A stretch of DNA of 59,069 nucleotides from Candidatus Pacearchaeota archaeon (GCA_016181895.1 JACOYL010000012.1:1-59069); one strand, 5' to 3'; shown: positions 24,158 to 31,971, counted from the first letter of the stretch. Program-made: numbers and translations. The notes: generated from the letters alone by a model not told the origin.

Positions 24158-25074
24158 AAAACAAAAAAGGTGTTGAGTTTCAGTTTGCATGGCTTTTCGG
24201 GCTTGTTGTAGGAATGATTATTCTGGTTCTTGCAATTTACGCCGTCTCAAGAGTTATTCAAACAGAGGAACTTTCAATCGACGCCGCGACGGCAAAGGAA
24301 ATCGGCGTTTTGCTTAATCCCTTGGAAACAGGATTTGAGTCTGCCAAAACCACGACCCTGGTTTTGCCGAAGGAAACAAGAATATTCAACGGATGCAACA
24401 ATGAAAGTGTTTTTGGAAGGCAAACCCTCAGGATTTCGCAGAGAAGTTTCAACAAATGGACAGATACCAATATTAACGTCGGTTTTTCAAACAAATATAT
24501 TTTCTCGGAAAATTTCACAGAAGGAAAAAAATTCTTTATTTTTTCAAAGCCTTTTGAATTTCCCTTCAAGATTTCCGACGTGATTTACATAACTTCTTCA
24601 AATAAAAAATATTGTTTTGAAAATGCTCCAGAAGATATTTCAGAAGAACTCTCTAATTTGGGACAAGAAAATATTTTCACTGATGATTGCCCTGACGAAA
24701 GCATAGAGGTTTGCTTTTCGGGAAATTGCGAAATTAAAGTTGATTTGTTTTCAGGATACGTCGAGAAAAATTCAGAGAGAATGCATTTTCCTTCGGATTC
24801 AATGATGTACGCGGCGATTTTTTCAAGCCCCGAAATTTACGAATGTCAAGTTGAAAGATTGATGATGAGGGGAACCCAATTGTCCATTTTATATTCCGAG
24901 AAATCGGACATCGTGGCTTCCAGAGGATGCAACTCCGACTTGAAAAACGAGCTTGTAATTTTGAGCGACAGATTAAACCAAACAACAGGTTCTGCGGGAT
25001 TGAATACAGCATTGATAAATGACATTGAAGATATTAAAGAAAAAAATGAAAATGCTAACTGCAAGTTGTGGTGA
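24154..25074 (+). CDS. Prepilin-like surface protein 4 (NKKG/VEFQF type)
   Basis: A 306-residue protein starting MKNKKGVEFQFAWLFGLVVG with a helix to about residue 31. This fits a class III signal with Gly6 at -1 and, at +3, a Phe/Gln-containing start of the stem helix. The ectodomain holds several cysteines (IFNGCNN, KYCFENAP, DDCPDESIEVCFSGNCEIKV). It ends with a predicted helix and an NANCKLW tail. The ATGA overlap with the small membrane gene and the next start five bases after the stop place it inside the operon. Confidence 0.65.
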   Translation: MKNKKGVEFQFAWLFGLVVGMIILVLAIYAVSRVIQTEELSIDAATAKEIGVLLNPLETGFESAKTTTLVLPKETRIFNGCNNESVFGRQTLRISQRSFNKWTDTNINVGFSNKYIFSENFTEGKKFFIFSKPFEFPFKISDVIYITSSNKKYCFENAPEDISEELSNLGQENIFTDDCPDESIEVCFSGNCEIKVDLFSGYVEKNSERMHFPSDSMMYAAIFSSPEIYECQVERLMMRGTQLSILYSEKSDIVASRGCNSDLKNELVILSDRLNQTTGSAGLNTALINDIEDIKEKNENANCKLW

Positions 25075-25078
25075 AAAA

Positions 25079-25507
25079 ATGAAAATAAGAAAGGCGACGA
25101 AAAAAGATTTGAAAGAAGTGGCCAAGATATTCAGAGAAGAAACTTCGAAAAAACCATATTCCACAAAATGGACCGAACAATCTTCATATAAAGCAATATG
25201 TGAATTATTCAAAAAAGCGGAAATTAATCTTGCAGTTATTGACGATAAAATTGTCGGGTTTATAATCTCCCGCATAACCCCAGAAAAAAAATATGCTTAC
25301 ATTGAAGAATTATGGTTAAAGTCAAAATATCAGGGAAAAGGCACAGGAAAATTCTTGATGAAATTTGTTGAAGATAAATACAAAAAGAAAGGGGTTAAAA
25401 ATATTGGTATTACAGCCAATCAAAAAGCAAAAGCCCTTTATTTTTACAAAAAATTGGGATATAAAAAGGAACATTCCTTTTTCCATATGAACAAAAAACT
25501 AAAATGA
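25079..25507 (+). CDS. GNAT-family N-acetyltransferase
   Basis: The start at 25079 (MKIRKATKKDLKEVAKIF) is chosen over a longer frame that overlaps the previous gene, giving 142 residues. Family marks: IRKATKKDLKEV at the N-terminus, YAYIEELWLKSKYQGKGTG (motif A with the Q/R-x-x-G-x-G/A acetyl-CoA loop near residues 78-96) and ALYFYKKLGYKKE (motif B). It could acetylate a protein N-terminus or a small molecule. It sits between prepilin-like genes 4 and 5, overlapping the latter by four bases. Either it modifies the surface proteins or it was inserted as a passenger; its codons are AT-richer than those of its neighbours. Confidence 0.85.
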   Translation: MKIRKATKKDLKEVAKIFREETSKKPYSTKWTEQSSYKAICELFKKAEINLAVIDDKIVGFIISRITPEKKYAYIEELWLKSKYQGKGTGKFLMKFVEDKYKKKGVKNIGITANQKAKALYFYKKLGYKKEHSFFHMNKKLK

Positions 25508-26010
25508 AATCCAAAGGACAACTGAAAATCCAGCAAATGGCATTCATGTTAATTGCACTTATATTGTTTTTCGCATTGGTTGGAATGTTTTTTCTCACGC
25601 TTCAGTTTTCAAAAATAAAAGAAACCGCGGGAATTTTGGAAGAAAAAAACGCGTTGCTTCTCGTGACAAAACTTGCGAACTCTCCGGAATTTTCCTGCGG
25701 GGAAAGTTTTGGAACTGGAAAAGTGAATTGTGTTGATTCCGATAAAGTCATGGCTTTAAGGAACAATGCCAAAAAATACAAGGATTTCTGGGGTGTGAAC
25801 AACATAGAAATAAGAAAGATATATCCTGAAAACAACGGAAAGGAATGCACTGCCGGAATCTATCCGAATTGCGACATAATAAAAATAGAAAAAGGAATAA
25901 TAACTTCTGAATACCCGAATTTCATATCGCTTTGCAGGAAAGAGTCTGTGGGAGACGAAAGCTTTGACAAATGCGAGATTGCGAAATTAATGGTGAGTTA
26001 CGATGGTTGA
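25504..26010 (+). CDS. Prepilin-like surface protein 5 (KSKG/QLKIQ type)
   Basis: A 168-residue protein starting MKSKGQLKIQQMAFMLIALI, with the helix running to about residue 35. KG followed by Q is the textbook archaeal prepilin cleavage context. A coiled segment (KIKETAGILEEKNALLLVTKL) extends the stem. The ectodomain has cysteines in pairs (FSCGESF, VNCVDSD, KECTAGIYPNCDIIK, SLCRKES, DKCEIAK). It overlaps both neighbours by a few bases, so it is tightly coupled to the GNAT gene before it and prepilin-like 6 after it. Confidence 0.7.
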   Translation: MKSKGQLKIQQMAFMLIALILFFALVGMFFLTLQFSKIKETAGILEEKNALLLVTKLANSPEFSCGESFGTGKVNCVDSDKVMALRNNAKKYKDFWGVNNIEIRKIYPENNGKECTAGIYPNCDIIKIEKGIITSEYPNFISLCRKESVGDESFDKCEIAKLMVSYDG

Positions 26011-26488
26011 AACGAGGAAAAAGAATAAATTCGGGCAGGAAGAAATGGTTGGGTTCGCTTTGATTTTGATACTGGTGGCTGTGATTTTGCTTGTTTTTCT
26101 TGGGTTTTCCTTGAGAAGTCCGCCAAAGGAAAGCGTTGAAAGCTACGAAGTCGAAAGTTTTTTGCAGTCAATGCTTCAATACACGACAGAATGCGAGGAC
26201 AACATTGAAAGGCTTTCTGTTCAGGATTTGATTTTCTCGTGCAATGAAAATGAAAAATGTGCAGATGGAAAAAACAGCTGCGAGGTTTTGAAGACAGAAG
26301 TAGAGAGCATATTGAAAGAATCCTGGAAAATCGGGGATGAATGGCCTGTAAAAGGCTACGAGCTGATAATAAATACAGACACTCAAAGCATTTTGGAGAT
26401 AAAAGAAGGAGAAACAACAGGAAATTCAAAAGGGGCGCCGCAATATCTTCCCAAGGAAACAGATGTTTTTTTCAAGGCTTATTATTAA
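26003..26488 (+). CDS. Prepilin-like surface protein 6 (NKFG/QEEMVGF type)
   Basis: A 161-residue protein starting MVETRKKNKFGQEEMVGFAL. FG followed by Q-E-E, with Glu at +2/+3 and a helix to about residue 36, fits the archaeal prepilin pattern. The ectodomain has cysteines TTECEDN, FSCNENEKC and NSCEVLK. The C-terminal part (YELIINTDTQSILEIKEG) is beta-rich. It is the last gene of the operon; four bases overlap the end of the convergent MazF gene, so transcription probably ends here. Confidence 0.7.
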   Translation: MVETRKKNKFGQEEMVGFALILILVAVILLVFLGFSLRSPPKESVESYEVESFLQSMLQYTTECEDNIERLSVQDLIFSCNENEKCADGKNSCEVLKTEVESILKESWKIGDEWPVKGYELIINTDTQSILEIKEGETTGNSKGAPQYLPKETDVFFKAYY

Positions 26489-26820
26489 AAAATCTTCAAT
26501 AATTCTGATTTTATTTTCTTCAAAACATCATCTTTAATTGTCCCAATTTTCATAGAGATTAAATTCTTTTCAACTGTGAAAATCTTATCGATTCTTATCC
26601 TGCTTGCTTTTAGAAGCTTCCCGGAAGATAAATCTTCATTATTTATTAAAATTGAGTAAGGCTCGTCTTTTATTACAGTCGTTAAAGGTATCGCCACGCA
26701 ATCATTTAATCTAGCGTTAAAAAAGTTGTTAGAAATAACTAATGCGGGGCGGATTTTTTTATCTTTCAGGTTAGAGAAAGGGTATGGCAGCAAAACTATG
26801 TCTTTCTGGTTAATTATCAT
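26485..26820 (-). CDS. mazF: MazF/PemK-family endoribonuclease toxin
   Basis: A 111-residue protein with the MazF fold marks: QKDIVLLPYPFSNLKDKKIRP at the start (the F/Y-SN-x-KxRPALV strand pair), RPALVISNN, CVAIPLTTV and a C-terminal helix (IGTIKDDVLKKIKSELL). MazF toxins cut single-stranded RNA at short sequences. The Arg of KIRPALV and the Thr of PLTT match conserved active-site positions. It overlaps the MazE-like gene by 11 bases and is convergent with the pilin-like operon, overlapping its last gene by four. Confidence 0.85.
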   Translation of the reverse strand: MIINQKDIVLLPYPFSNLKDKKIRPALVISNNFFNARLNDCVAIPLTTVIKDEPYSILINNEDLSSGKLLKASRIRIDKIFTVEKNLISMKIGTIKDDVLKKIKSELLKIF

Positions 26821-27058
26821 CTTTCAAATAAGAGTTCCAAATCTCGTCCTCTTCATTACCCCATATTTCTTTTAGAGAAATCTCATTAAATTTTTTTATA
26901 TCTTCAAATTGATCTTTTATCCTATCTGATTTTTCAAGAACTATTTTGCCATCAAGCTCAAAGAGAATTAGTTCATCGCCCTCTCTAATCCCTGTTGAAT
27001 CTCTAACTGCCCTTGGAATTGAGATTTGTCCTTTATCTGAAACTTTAATAATTTTCAT
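26810..27058 (-). CDS. mazE: MazE/AbrB-type antitoxin
   Basis: An 82-residue protein with an N-terminal SpoVT/AbrB swapped-hairpin domain: VSDKGQISIPRAVRDSTGIR, then GDELILFELDGKIVLEK. The acidic, flexible C-terminal half (IWGNEEDEIWNSYLKDDN) is the usual MazF-binding tail. A TATA-like element on the minus strand lies about 15-25 bases upstream of the start (ATTTATAAGTAAG). It is translated first and overlaps mazF by 11 bases. It is expected to neutralise MazF and repress the pair. Confidence 0.85.
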   Translation of the reverse strand: MKIIKVSDKGQISIPRAVRDSTGIREGDELILFELDGKIVLEKSDRIKDQFEDIKKFNEISLKEIWGNEEDEIWNSYLKDDN

Positions 27059-27100
27059 ATATAAGTAAAATTTTTCTTACTTATAAATCTTTCTTAACCA

Positions 27101-27457
27101 CTACAATTTTATGTTTATATTAATATTATCCACTACAATTTCTGGTTTATGCCTTATCCGATTTTTGGTTCTTTCTTCAATAAGTTCGATAAAACCAAAC
27201 CTTTCAAGGAGTTTTATGTCTTCTTTTACTGACTTGAAATCCCTTCCTAAAATCTTGGCAAGCCTGTAAATAGAGCCTGGTTTTTGATACTTAATCACAT
27301 CCAAAATCCTTGCTTTTTCATTGCTTAAAAGTTGCCTTAAAGCTGAAATTCCAGAAAAATCATAGTCTTCTGTTGAAAGCCCAAGCCTTTTCAATATGGA
27401 GAAGGTTCCTTGGGATTCCTTTATTAATATCTCTCTTGACTTTGTTTTTCGAGCCAT
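27101..27457 (-). CDS. Winged-helix transcriptional regulator (HVO_A0114-like antitoxin/regulator)
   Basis: A 118-residue protein. SALRQLLSNEKARILDVIKY, GSIYRLAKILGRDFKSVKED and LLERFGFIELIEE form a winged helix with a recognition helix of the 'RDxKSVxxDxxLL' type. That pattern is seen in archaeal regulators such as the HVO_A0114 family. The C-terminus (RHKPEIVVDNINI) carries the P-x-x-x-x-D-x-I pattern also seen there. Two palindromes upstream are likely operators. No toxin is adjacent on the same strand; the MazEF pair follows 43 bases downstream, and co-transcription is possible. Confidence 0.7.
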   Translation of the reverse strand: MARKTKSREILIKESQGTFSILKRLGLSTEDYDFSGISALRQLLSNEKARILDVIKYQKPGSIYRLAKILGRDFKSVKEDIKLLERFGFIELIEERTKNRIRHKPEIVVDNININIKL

Positions 27458-27480
27458 TTTAAGTTAACTTTTCCCTTTAA

Positions 27481-27538
27481 ACCATATATATGGTATTTTA
27501 ATTTAGATATTTATAAAACATAAATTGTCCATATATGG
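27481..27538 (-). promoter_or_regulatory. Paired palindromic operators around a TATA box of the wHTH gene
   Basis: ACCATATATATGGT (27481-27494) and CCATATATGG (27529-27538) are near-identical palindromes, each followed by TATTTT on the plus strand. They are about 45 bases apart and flank the minus-strand TATA element TTTATAAATA. Two related sites on either side of a promoter suggest cooperative autorepression by the dimeric regulator. Confidence 0.55.
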
Positions 27539-27648
27539 TATTTTTTACTATATATTGAATAACAAAAAAGGCATTAATAAATGTTTTGTTTTCAAAAAAG
27601 GAAAAATGGAACTAAGTTCTATTTAATTTAATAATGACAACGCAATAC

Positions 27649-27881
27649 TTATAAATAAAATATAGAAAAAAGGGGAAATTTAGCAATTAAAAAGTTTTTC
27701 AGGGAAAGCTTTTTAAAGAAAAATGGGTTTTTTCCTATGCACTCCAGGGAGAGTGTTCTAATAGGGAATTAGATGATTACGCTCATGTTCAACATGGCGG
27801 TTTTACCCTATGACTGCCTGTTGGTGAGGGTTGTCGTAGACAACATTAAAAACCTGTGAAAGGAGGTTAATAGAAAAAGAT
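27649..27881 (+). promoter_or_regulatory. S-layer promoter and long structured 5' leader
   Basis: TATA box TTATAAATA (27649-27657) predicts transcription start near 27682 and so a leader of about 200 bases. This is unlike the leaderless genes around it. The leader is GC-richer than its surroundings and holds hairpins CACTC/GAGTG (27740-27755), CATG-TTCAA-CATG (27784-27796) enclosed by ATAGGG/CCCTAT (27761-27811), and GTTGTC-GTA-GACAAC (27830-27844). A strong Shine-Dalgarno AAAGGAGG (27859-27866) lies 15 bases before the ATG. This is likely for mRNA stability and high translation. Confidence 0.65.
27773..27859 (+). CDS. Upstream ORF in the S-layer leader, 28 residues (tentative)
   Basis: ATG at 27773 to TGA at 27857-27859, encoding MITLMFNMAVLPYDCLLV and on to NIKNL. 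The stop lies one base before the Shine-Dalgarno sequence of the S-layer gene. That could couple the two, but the overlap with hairpins suggests the region may be non-coding instead. No ribosome-binding site of its own is evident. Confidence 0.2.
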   Translation: MITLMFNMAVLPYDCLLVRVVVDNIKNL

Positions 27882-30623
27882 ATGGTAAATTTCAAAAAGA
27901 TATCGGCAATAACGGGAAGCGCATTGATGGTTGGAATGACCATGGGCGTTGCTGCAGCTGCAAACTATCCTGCGCCTTTTGTAAGCGGAGGAGCGGCAAA
28001 CGTGGCAATTGTTTATGGTACAGGTTCCGGAGTTTCCATTCTTGACGCAGTAGAAGCAGGTAGCATTCAAGCAAACTTGCAAACATACATGTCAGGAACA
28101 GGAAGCACAACAGGAAGCGTTACAGGAGAGGCTGCGGCACTATTTACAGGTGGAACAAAATTGTACATAAATGACAGTTTAAACACTGTAAGAAGCGTGT
28201 TAACAAAAAATGAGCTTCCAACTATATTGGCTTCCACATCTTTTTCAGGTGATGTAGACGCTACATTAACTCAAACAATTGATATTGGCTCAAATCCAAG
28301 AGTTACATTCAAAAAGCAACCTACAGGCGATGACGAACCACAATATGCTTTGACATTGAGTACATCACAAGCCAATTATATCTATAATGCGACTGCTACT
28401 TTCAGCAAAGCTGTGAATTTCAGCCATGCTGATTCAGAAGGACAAAGCTTAAGTTTATTCGGAATGCCTGTTACTATAGGTTCTGCCACTGATACAGATA
28501 CAATTGTATTGCTAAAAAGTGCTGAGAAGCTTGATTTGTCAAGCGATGCGCCAACAGCAAGTGTGACGATTGCGGGAGCAACCTATACTATTGAATTAGT
28601 CTCTGCTTCAGACACCGCTGCTACTGTAAAAGTTACAGACAGCACTGGAAAAAGTGAAAGCAAGGAAATCAATGAAGCTGCTTCAAAGAAAGTTAACGGA
28701 ATTAGCATGGCAGTTGTAACTGCAGATGAAACAAACTTAAAATTGTCTGCGAGTATTATTGCTGGAAGTGACAAAATAACTCTTGAAGACGGAAGCGCTG
28801 TTAAAATTGGAGAAGCAGATACAAGCATTGATGGAACATTAGTTGATTTTGAAACAGGTAATCCAAATAACTTAACATCATTAACTATTAGTGTCTATGC
28901 TTCAGAATCTGACAAGGATGCTATTAAAGTAGGAGAATCATTTCTAGACCCTGTTTTTGGAAGTTTCAAACTTGATTTTTCCGGACTTAATATAGCTACA
29001 GATTCAACAGCAAGAGAAACCATTACTGTTACTCCAAACACTGATGACAAAATGGAAGTAACATTTACAGACCATAGAGGTTATGAAAAAACATTTCAAT
29101 GGTCTAAAGATATAGCAGGCAACTTACTAGCAGATTATACAAGCAGTGCCCTATTAATGGTTGATGACAACAATAGGAATATGACTGTTGTAGAGATGGG
29201 TAATATATCCTATAATGATTATGTGGTTGTCGGCAACGAAGAAAAAGGTTATTTGTTAAGACTTACCGGTCTTAAAAATGCCTCAAATACAGGTTCGAGT
29301 AACACTGAAGGGGATAGAGTTGAATTCACAGATGTATTTTCAGGAGAATTGCATAAAACTTTATGGACCTCTGATGGTGTTGGTTATATTAACACCATAG
29401 GCGGACAAAGATACGATGTTTATCTAACTGGTAATGCATCTTGGAGTACTAGTGGTAGTACTGGTGAAGAATGGAATTGGCAGGTTAAATTAGATTATCC
29501 TGATAGCACTGGAAATGGTGTTGTAATTTTGTTCCCAACAATTAAAACATCAAAAGGAGCAAAAATTGCATTTTATGAACCGACCGAGCTTAGATTAAGC
29601 GGACATGGAGTAGCACCTGGACGGGAAAGTCAAGTAAACATAACAGAGATTAAAATTCCAGATGGAGATGGATATGAAAGTGCAACTATAGCTGTTCAAG
29701 GAGATGGAAATCTGGATAACTCTTCTGCATTTACTATTACTGTAGATGGAGCTGCCAATAGGCTTGTTGTTAATGGTACCCCTGCAGGAGTCTTATGGGA
29801 TGTTGGAGGACTTAGATTCAACATTACAAACCTTAATGGTACGACTGGTCTTGAGGATGGTTCAAATAAAACAATGATTTATCTTACTGAACCAGATGGA
29901 ATTGGGAACATTAACACATCGGCATTAATTGTTTGGGAAGAAAAAGATGATAATAGCGATTATCATGCCCAAATTATTGTGCTTGAAAGCGGTAGGACCA
30001 GTGACGATGGTTTAGGGGTTGATACCGGATTATCAGGAGATACTTGGAGCAATGCTTCATCATCTTGGAGGTCATCAAGAGCAAGCAACAGCAAAATAAC
30101 AGATGCTGGTGATTTGTGGGGAACAATATTGACTCTTGATAGTGGTGATTCAGACCAGCCAAAAGCAACAATAAGCTACCCTGATGAACAGATATATCCG
30201 CAGTTGTATATTGCTGCTAATGATGCAACCATAACTGCCGGCACAGTTGCCGGAGCAACAGGGGCTGCAATCGGAGATGTTCTTGTAAAGGACTCTGAGG
30301 TTTCCTCGGTTTCGACAAAGAATCTAGTTGTTGTTGGAGGTAGCTGTATTAACAGCGTTGCTGCCAACCTTGTAGATGCCGGATGTGGAAGCGGATGGAC
30401 TGACAAAACCGGAGTTGGTTCGGGACAATTCTTGATCCAAAGTTTCGGTGACGCTTACTCAACAGGAAAGATTGCATTGCTTGTAGCTGGTTATGAAGTT
30501 TCCGATACTGTTAATGCTGCCAAGTACTTGAGAACCCAGACTGTAATGACAGATGCTGGAAAGAAGTACATAGGAACAAGCTCAACAAGTGCGACACTTC
30601 AAACGGAAGAAACAACTGCTTAG
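27882..30623 (+). CDS. Major S-layer protein
   Basis: A 913-residue protein. The signal peptide is about residues 1-27 (VGMTMGVAAAA), followed by NYPAPFVSGGAANVAIVYGT. This matches the S-layer family start in methanogens and DPANN: NYP-PF then A-V-A-I-V-x-G, a domain that folds from both ends. Large Thr/Ser/Gly-rich beta regions fill the middle. The C-terminal part (LVVVGGSCINSVAANLVDAG ... FGDAYSTGKIALLVAGY ... AAKYL) is the matching second half of the family domain. Many N-x-S/T sites suggest N-glycosylation. The long leader, strong Shine-Dalgarno and strong terminator fit a very abundant product. It forms the outer protein lattice. Confidence 0.88.
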   Translation: MVNFKKISAITGSALMVGMTMGVAAAANYPAPFVSGGAANVAIVYGTGSGVSILDAVEAGSIQANLQTYMSGTGSTTGSVTGEAAALFTGGTKLYINDSLNTVRSVLTKNELPTILASTSFSGDVDATLTQTIDIGSNPRVTFKKQPTGDDEPQYALTLSTSQANYIYNATATFSKAVNFSHADSEGQSLSLFGMPVTIGSATDTDTIVLLKSAEKLDLSSDAPTASVTIAGATYTIELVSASDTAATVKVTDSTGKSESKEINEAASKKVNGISMAVVTADETNLKLSASIIAGSDKITLEDGSAVKIGEADTSIDGTLVDFETGNPNNLTSLTISVYASESDKDAIKVGESFLDPVFGSFKLDFSGLNIATDSTARETITVTPNTDDKMEVTFTDHRGYEKTFQWSKDIAGNLLADYTSSALLMVDDNNRNMTVVEMGNISYNDYVVVGNEEKGYLLRLTGLKNASNTGSSNTEGDRVEFTDVFSGELHKTLWTSDGVGYINTIGGQRYDVYLTGNASWSTSGSTGEEWNWQVKLDYPDSTGNGVVILFPTIKTSKGAKIAFYEPTELRLSGHGVAPGRESQVNITEIKIPDGDGYESATIAVQGDGNLDNSSAFTITVDGAANRLVVNGTPAGVLWDVGGLRFNITNLNGTTGLEDGSNKTMIYLTEPDGIGNINTSALIVWEEKDDNSDYHAQIIVLESGRTSDDGLGVDTGLSGDTWSNASSSWRSSRASNSKITDAGDLWGTILTLDSGDSDQPKATISYPDEQIYPQLYIAANDATITAGTVAGATGAAIGDVLVKDSEVSSVSTKNLVVVGGSCINSVAANLVDAGCGSGWTDKTGVGSGQFLIQSFGDAYSTGKIALLVAGYEVSDTVNAAKYLRTQTVMTDAGKKYIGTSSTSATLQTEETTA

Positions 30624-30637
30624 AAGTAATCCAAAAA

Positions 30638-30671
30638 TTTAATTTTTTATTTTTTTCTTTTTCTTTTTTTC
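30638..30671 (+). terminator. Oligo-T terminator after the S-layer gene
   Basis: A run made almost only of T (blocks of six to seven T broken by A or C) begins about 15 bases after the stop codon. Archaeal RNA polymerase ends transcription at such oligo-T tracts without needing a hairpin. This is the strongest T-run in the window after a gene. Confidence 0.8.
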
Positions 30672-30753
30672 AACATCTGGTTGAAACCTTCTTTTAATAA
30701 CCGGGACTTTTCCGCAAAATCGGAAAGATTTAAATAGTCAAATTTCTTATTTA

Positions 30754-31110
30754 ATGTGTATAAAAATGGATAAAATAAGTATTAAAAAAATAGTAAATAA
30801 AAATAAGAAATTCGGCGGCAGCTTGATTAACAAAAGCAATCTGGAATATTGCGTGGAAATGGCAAATAAGGAAAAAAATATTTACAAGAGCAATGCTTAT
30901 TTAGTCAGAGGAATCATAGTTAACCATCCTTTTCTTGATGAAAATAAAAGAACTGCCGTGGACTTAATAGTAAGAAGGTTTGAAAAACATGGAATTAAAT
31001 GTGATGAAAGGGGCTTGGTTAAAGGACTGACAAATGTGGCAAAAGAGAATCTTAATGACGTAAATAAAATATCCAATCGCTTAAGAAAATGGTGCAAAAT
31101 AAAGAATTAG
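30754..31110 (+). CDS. doc: Fic/Doc-family toxin-like protein
   Basis: A 118-residue protein. HPFLDENKRTAVDLIVRRFE near residues 59-78 is the Fic/Doc motif (HPFxx-N-K/R-R-T). The helices before it (LEYCVEMANKEKNIYKSNAY) resemble Doc. Doc phosphorylates EF-Tu, whereas Fic proteins AMPylate. With Glu in place of the usual Gly or Asp after the Asp of the loop (HPFLDENK), the reaction cannot be decided. A TATA element (GATTTAAATAG) precedes the start; an alternative ATG is at 30766. The partner lies downstream, an unusual order for this class. It overlaps the next gene by 22 bases. Confidence 0.75.
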   Translation: MCIKMDKISIKKIVNKNKKFGGSLINKSNLEYCVEMANKEKNIYKSNAYLVRGIIVNHPFLDENKRTAVDLIVRRFEKHGIKCDERGLVKGLTNVAKENLNDVNKISNRLRKWCKIKN

Positions 31111-31301
31111 AAAATAAAATAAAGAGAATGTGCTATTATTTGGAATTCTATGATAAATATGGCTTTTTCCCTTTTGAAAAAAAGAGGATAGACATAACAT
31201 TAAGTGGAAATTTAATTGTTAAATTGAAAGAAAAGAAAAATATTTCTGAATTCATTGAAGAAAGCATCAAGTCAAAATTAAAAAAGGAAAAATCAACATG
31301 A
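31089..31301 (+). CDS. Probable antitoxin of the Doc-type module (RHH-like)
   Basis: A 70-residue protein overlapping the end of the Fic/Doc-like gene. The C-terminal half, RIDITLSGNLIVKLKEKKNI then SEFIEESIKSKLKK, matches a ribbon-helix-helix: a strand (RIDITLS), a helix, a short turn (KNIS) and a second helix. The N-terminal part (ENKIKRMCYYLEFYDKYGFF) is a helix that may contact the toxin. Very AT-rich codons and context suggest recent arrival. Antitoxin identity is inferred from position and fold. Confidence 0.6.
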   Translation: MVQNKELENKIKRMCYYLEFYDKYGFFPFEKKRIDITLSGNLIVKLKEKKNISEFIEESIKSKLKKEKST

Positions 31302-31416
31302 TGAATTTTTGCATAAGTTCCAGCAAGAAAAAATGAAGGTGTTTGGCAAATTAACAAACAAATTAAGAGAATTAATTGTGTAAATAGTTTTTAAATGCAA
31401 ATTTATTAATTAAAAC

Positions 31417-31971
31417 ATGAAAAGCATTTTATCAAAACATGACACGGAAAAAAAGACAAAAAGGAATAGAATGATTCTCGGTGGAATCCTAGTCTTCATA
31501 ATGTTTTTCAGTGTTGCGGAATACGCGCTTTTCGGACAGGATCCCGGAGAAGACGCAATCCAAACCGCGACGGACACTGAAAATTACAACGGCTTTCAAT
31601 TTTCAGAACAGAACGGCTATTGGATTTTAAACGTTGAAGAAAGCAGTTTTATCTTTTCTTACAATCCGAATGAAATTCCCAGAATAAATTCCATTGTAAA
31701 TCCAATTGAGAACTATCAGGAAAAAATCCTGTATTTGATTTCAAACAATTCCCTTGCAAATTCCGAGATAAGAGTTAATATGGCGCAATTTGTCGACGGG
31801 ATTTTGGAAACAGAAATTGAAAACTGCCGGCAGAATACAATAATCGTAAAAGAAGGAAATGAAAATAAAATAACACAAAAAGAAAATTGTATTTATATTG
31901 AAGGGAAAAAAGAGGATTTGATAAAAATTACAGATGAATTCTTGTTCAAATTGCTGAAAATAACCAATTAA
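31417..31971 (+). CDS. Membrane-anchored hypothetical protein, paralog of the next gene
   Basis: A 184-residue protein with a charged N-terminus (KHDTEKKTKRNR), one membrane helix (MILGGILVFIMFFSVAEYAL, residues 19-38) and an extracytoplasmic domain of about 140 residues. Two cysteines (ENCRQNT, KENCIYIEG) match a CDQNGTY...SCYQLN pair in the 32020-32808 protein, as do the closing helices (LIKITDEFLFKLLKI and ILKVTEKFMVESLARI). I do not know the family. A TATA box (GTTTTTAAATGC) is about 25 bases upstream. The two genes are separated by 48 bases. Confidence 0.6.
   Translation: MKSILSKHDTEKKTKRNRMILGGILVFIMFFSVAEYALFGQDPGEDAIQTATDTENYNGFQFSEQNGYWILNVEESSFIFSYNPNEIPRINSIVNPIENYQEKILYLISNNSLANSEIRVNMAQFVDGILETEIENCRQNTIIVKEGNENKITQKENCIYIEGKKEDLIKITDEFLFKLLKITN

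Noticed and set aside
25019-25078. Longer start for the GNAT gene
   Set aside because: The extra 20 residues overlap the prepilin-like gene 4 and lack family similarity; MKIRKATKKDL is the normal start.
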